NCBI GenBank assembly: GCA_036506495.1
Contig: DASXRQ010000139.1
Coordinates: 1-42,351, forward strand
Reading direction: 5' to 3'
From: DASXRC01 sp036506495
GTDB lineage: Bacteria > Actinomycetota > Actinomycetes > Mycobacteriales > Micromonosporaceae
DNA length: 42,351 bases
Each line of letters starts with the position of its first letter. The first letter of the stretch is position 1. This document shows positions 40,844 to 42,351 of this stretch, piece after piece. A program made the translations under genes and the position numbers. The notes beneath the pieces are model-generated. The model was not told the DNA's origin. It did not search any database and worked only from the letters and a program-made list of their open reading frames with translations.

Positions 40844-41223
40844 TGGACGGGCGCATCCTCGACGCGCACTTGAACCTGCTGGACCGGCAGGTCATCGACC
40901 CGGACGGCCGCATGATCGGCAAGGTCGACGACGTCGAGCTCGCGTACGACGCCGAGGGTCGGCTCTACTGTGCGGCCATTCTCATGGGGCCCGCCGCACT
41001 GGGGCCGCGCCTGGGTGGGTGGCTCGGGCGAACCGTGCTCCGGTTCCATGCGCGCTGGCACATCGGCCGGGAGGGACCGTATCGCGTCTCCTTCGACCAG
41101 GTCGCGGTCGTCGACAGCGCCGTGCGGCTGCTGACCCACCCGGCCCGGCCGGCGCTCGAGCGATGGTTGCGTGAGCACGTCGTGGACCACATCCCGGGGG
41201 CAGGCCATGATTCGAATCGGTGA
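40843..41223 (+). CDS. PRC-barrel-like protein 1
   Basis: 126 residues starting MDGRILDAHLNLLDRQVIDP, then DGRMIGKVDDVELAYDAEGR, which is the PRC-barrel N-terminal pattern (a small beta barrel found in the photosynthetic reaction centre H subunit and in RimM). A segment LYCAAILMGPAALGPRLGGW follows, and the end is SFDQVAVVDSAVRLLTH with a basic-aromatic tail. No membrane segment is seen. ATG 40843 overlaps the stop of the transporter gene by one base, so translation is coupled. A role as a regulatory or metal-binding companion of the transporter is a guess from position. Confidence 0.7.
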   Translation: MDGRILDAHLNLLDRQVIDPDGRMIGKVDDVELAYDAEGRLYCAAILMGPAALGPRLGGWLGRTVLRFHARWHIGREGPYRVSFDQVAVVDSAVRLLTHPARPALERWLREHVVDHIPGAGHDSNR

Positions 41224-41572
41224 GCTCATCGGCACCGAGGTGCGCGGGCCGGACGGCGGGCGGCTGGGTGTCGTCGTGGACGTCCGGATGACGTGCATCG
41301 GTCCGGCTTCGCGCCCGGGCGCCATGGCCACGCCGGTGCTGACGGCGCTGATCGTCGGCGTACGCGAACACGTCCGGCTCTGGGGGTACGAGCGACACCA
41401 GCACATCGGCCCCTGGGTGATCCGCTTCATCGTGCGCCGGCTCAACCGCGGGGCGCACAGTCTGGCCTGGGACGACGTGGCCCTGGGCTACGAGGGCCCG
41501 GACGGCCATCTCATCGTGCACTCCCGGCTACCGAAGGACGCGCTTCCGCTGGTGCGGGACCTCCCGCGCTAG
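41207..41572 (+). CDS. PRC-barrel-like protein 2
   Basis: 121 residues starting MIRIGELIGTEVRGPDGGRL, GVVVDVRM: again the PRC-barrel beginning (entry strand, turn with GPDG, second strand). It then has TPVLTALIVGVREHVRLWGY, a His/Arg-rich part (ERHQHIGPWVIRFIVRRLNR), and the end LAWDDVALGYEGPDGHLIVH. The Asp-Gly-rich turns and several His could bind metal, but this is only suggestive. It overlaps the first PRC gene by 17 bases, so transporter, PRC1 and PRC2 form one coupled unit. It converges with the crp gene. Confidence 0.7.
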   Translation: MIRIGELIGTEVRGPDGGRLGVVVDVRMTCIGPASRPGAMATPVLTALIVGVREHVRLWGYERHQHIGPWVIRFIVRRLNRGAHSLAWDDVALGYEGPDGHLIVHSRLPKDALPLVRDLPR

Positions 41573-41660
41573 GCATCCTTGACCCACGCAACCTCGCGAG
41601 GGTTGGGGTGTTGGCGACGTGTCGATCGCCCAACCTGGGCAAGGGTGCGCTGAGCTTGGT
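41573..41660. terminator. Intergenic region with hairpins between PRC2 and Crp genes
   Basis: In the 88 bases between the converging genes, CAACC...GGTTG (about 41590-41606) and GCCCA-ACC-TGGGC (41628-41640) can each form short hairpins. Bidirectional termination is likely; the exact site is not clear. Confidence 0.4.
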
Positions 41661-42338
41661 TCAGACCCGGGCGCGCCGGGCCAGCCGCTCCGGGTCGAGG
41701 ATGATCACGCTCTTGCCGTCCAGTCGGAGCCAGCCGCGCGAGGCGAAGTCGGCCAGGGCCTTGTTCACCGTCTCCCGCGAGGCGCCGACGAGCTGGGCGA
41801 GCTCCTCCTGGGTCAGGTCGTGGGTGACCCGCAGGACGCCGCCGTCGCGCGTGCCGAACCGGCCGGCCATCTGCAGCAGGTTCTTCGCGACCCGACCCGG
41901 CACGTCGGTGAAGATGAGGTCGGCCAGCGCGTCGTTCGTGCGGCGCAGCCGGCGGGCGAGCACCCGCAGCAGCTGTTCGGCGATCTCCGGACGGTTGGTC
42001 AGCCACGGCCGCAGCGCCTGCTTGCGCAGCCTGGCCAGCCGGGTGTCGGTGACCGCGGTGGCGGTCGCGGTGCGCGGCCCGGGGTCGAACAGGGACAGCT
42101 CGCCGACCATGTCGGACGGTCCCATGACGGCGATGAGGTTCTGCCGGCCGTCGGCGGCCCGCCGACCCACCTTGAGCTTCCCCGACAACACGATGTAGAG
42201 GCTGTCTCCAGGCTCGCCCTCGTTGAACACGATCTCGCCCTTGCGGATCTCGATCGTCTCCATCTCCTTGGCGAGCGCGTCCGCCGCCTCCGGGTCGACG
42301 CCCTGGAAGATCCCGCTGCGGGCCAGTACCTCGTCCAT
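41661..42338 (-). CDS. crp: Crp/Fnr-family cAMP receptor-type regulator
   Basis: 225 residues. The cyclic-nucleotide domain runs over about 1-115 and includes GEPGDSLYIVLSGKLKVG and the phosphate-binding cassette GELSLFDPGPRTATATA, with Glu80, Arg89 and Thr90 as in cAMP-binding proteins. A long dimer helix and a winged HTH follow (177-198, QEELAQLVGASRETVNKAL). It resembles GlxR/Rv3676 of actinobacteria, global regulators of carbon use and respiration. ATG 42338 has GGAGG upstream (TGGAGGTGCGGCG). It is normally next to the MBL-RidA block; here 16 kb of other genes lie between. The cyclase at 25669 could supply its ligand. Confidence 0.92.
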   Translation of the reverse strand: MDEVLARSGIFQGVDPEAADALAKEMETIEIRKGEIVFNEGEPGDSLYIVLSGKLKVGRRAADGRQNLIAVMGPSDMVGELSLFDPGPRTATATAVTDTRLARLRKQALRPWLTNRPEIAEQLLRVLARRLRRTNDALADLIFTDVPGRVAKNLLQMAGRFGTRDGGVLRVTHDLTQEELAQLVGASRETVNKALADFASRGWLRLDGKSVIILDPERLARRARV

Positions 42339-42351
42339 CGCCGCACCTCCA

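Overview
The window is high-GC, densely packed DNA from an actinomycete. A Micromonosporales-type organism fits best, but this rests on gene order and style, not on a search. The strongest evidence is at 15.5-25.7 kb: metallophosphoesterase, GatB/YqeY-like protein, PASTA-bearing class A penicillin-binding protein, WhiB regulator, paired ArsA-like ATPases, DUF4177-like protein, RidA protein and metallo-beta-lactamase-fold hydrolase. This follows the mycobacterial Rv3677c-Rv3683 block (whiB4, ponA2). The Crp gene that normally sits beside the block is here 16 kb away, at 41.7 kb.

Left part (1-11 kb): a decayed accessory region. It holds an epoxide hydrolase pseudogene with three lesions, an AT-rich islet with two tiny membrane-protein genes (one frameshifted), an unknown 308-residue protein, a phage terminase C-terminal remnant, an HNH endonuclease, fragments of IS481-like and IS110-like transposases, a truncated VOC-fold gene, a P-loop fragment, and the 3' part of a tRNA-Ser that looks like an old attachment site. 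One intact four-gene carbohydrate-type ABC importer (3.7-8.2 kb, minus strand) sits among these relics and abuts the IS481-like fragment.

11.2-15.2 kb: a phosphoenolpyruvate-utilising, rifampin-phosphotransferase-like protein and a DUF2306-type membrane protein diverge from a PadR regulator and its membrane partner. The shared promoter holds an inverted repeat. A tRNA-Pro (CGG) with its own promoter and terminator follows.

15.7-25.7 kb: the conserved cell-envelope and regulation block. A ClpN-like protein of unknown function and intergenic palindromes have been added to it.

25.7-41.6 kb: material lying between the MBL gene and Crp. First comes signalling: a 1209-residue class III nucleotide cyclase/AAA/helical-repeat protein, translationally coupled to the MBL gene, then a soluble Ser/Thr kinase. 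Next is a seven-gene minus-strand operon: TetR regulator, TIGR03084-like protein, AtuA-like DUF1446 protein, acyl-CoA dehydrogenase, carboxyltransferase, biotin carboxylase and a second acyl-CoA dehydrogenase. Its gene set resembles branched-chain or isoprenoid acyl-CoA catabolism. A divergent unit shares its operator region and encodes an NRAMP-like transporter with altered metal-site motifs plus two PRC-barrel-like proteins. A Crp/Fnr-family regulator closes the window.
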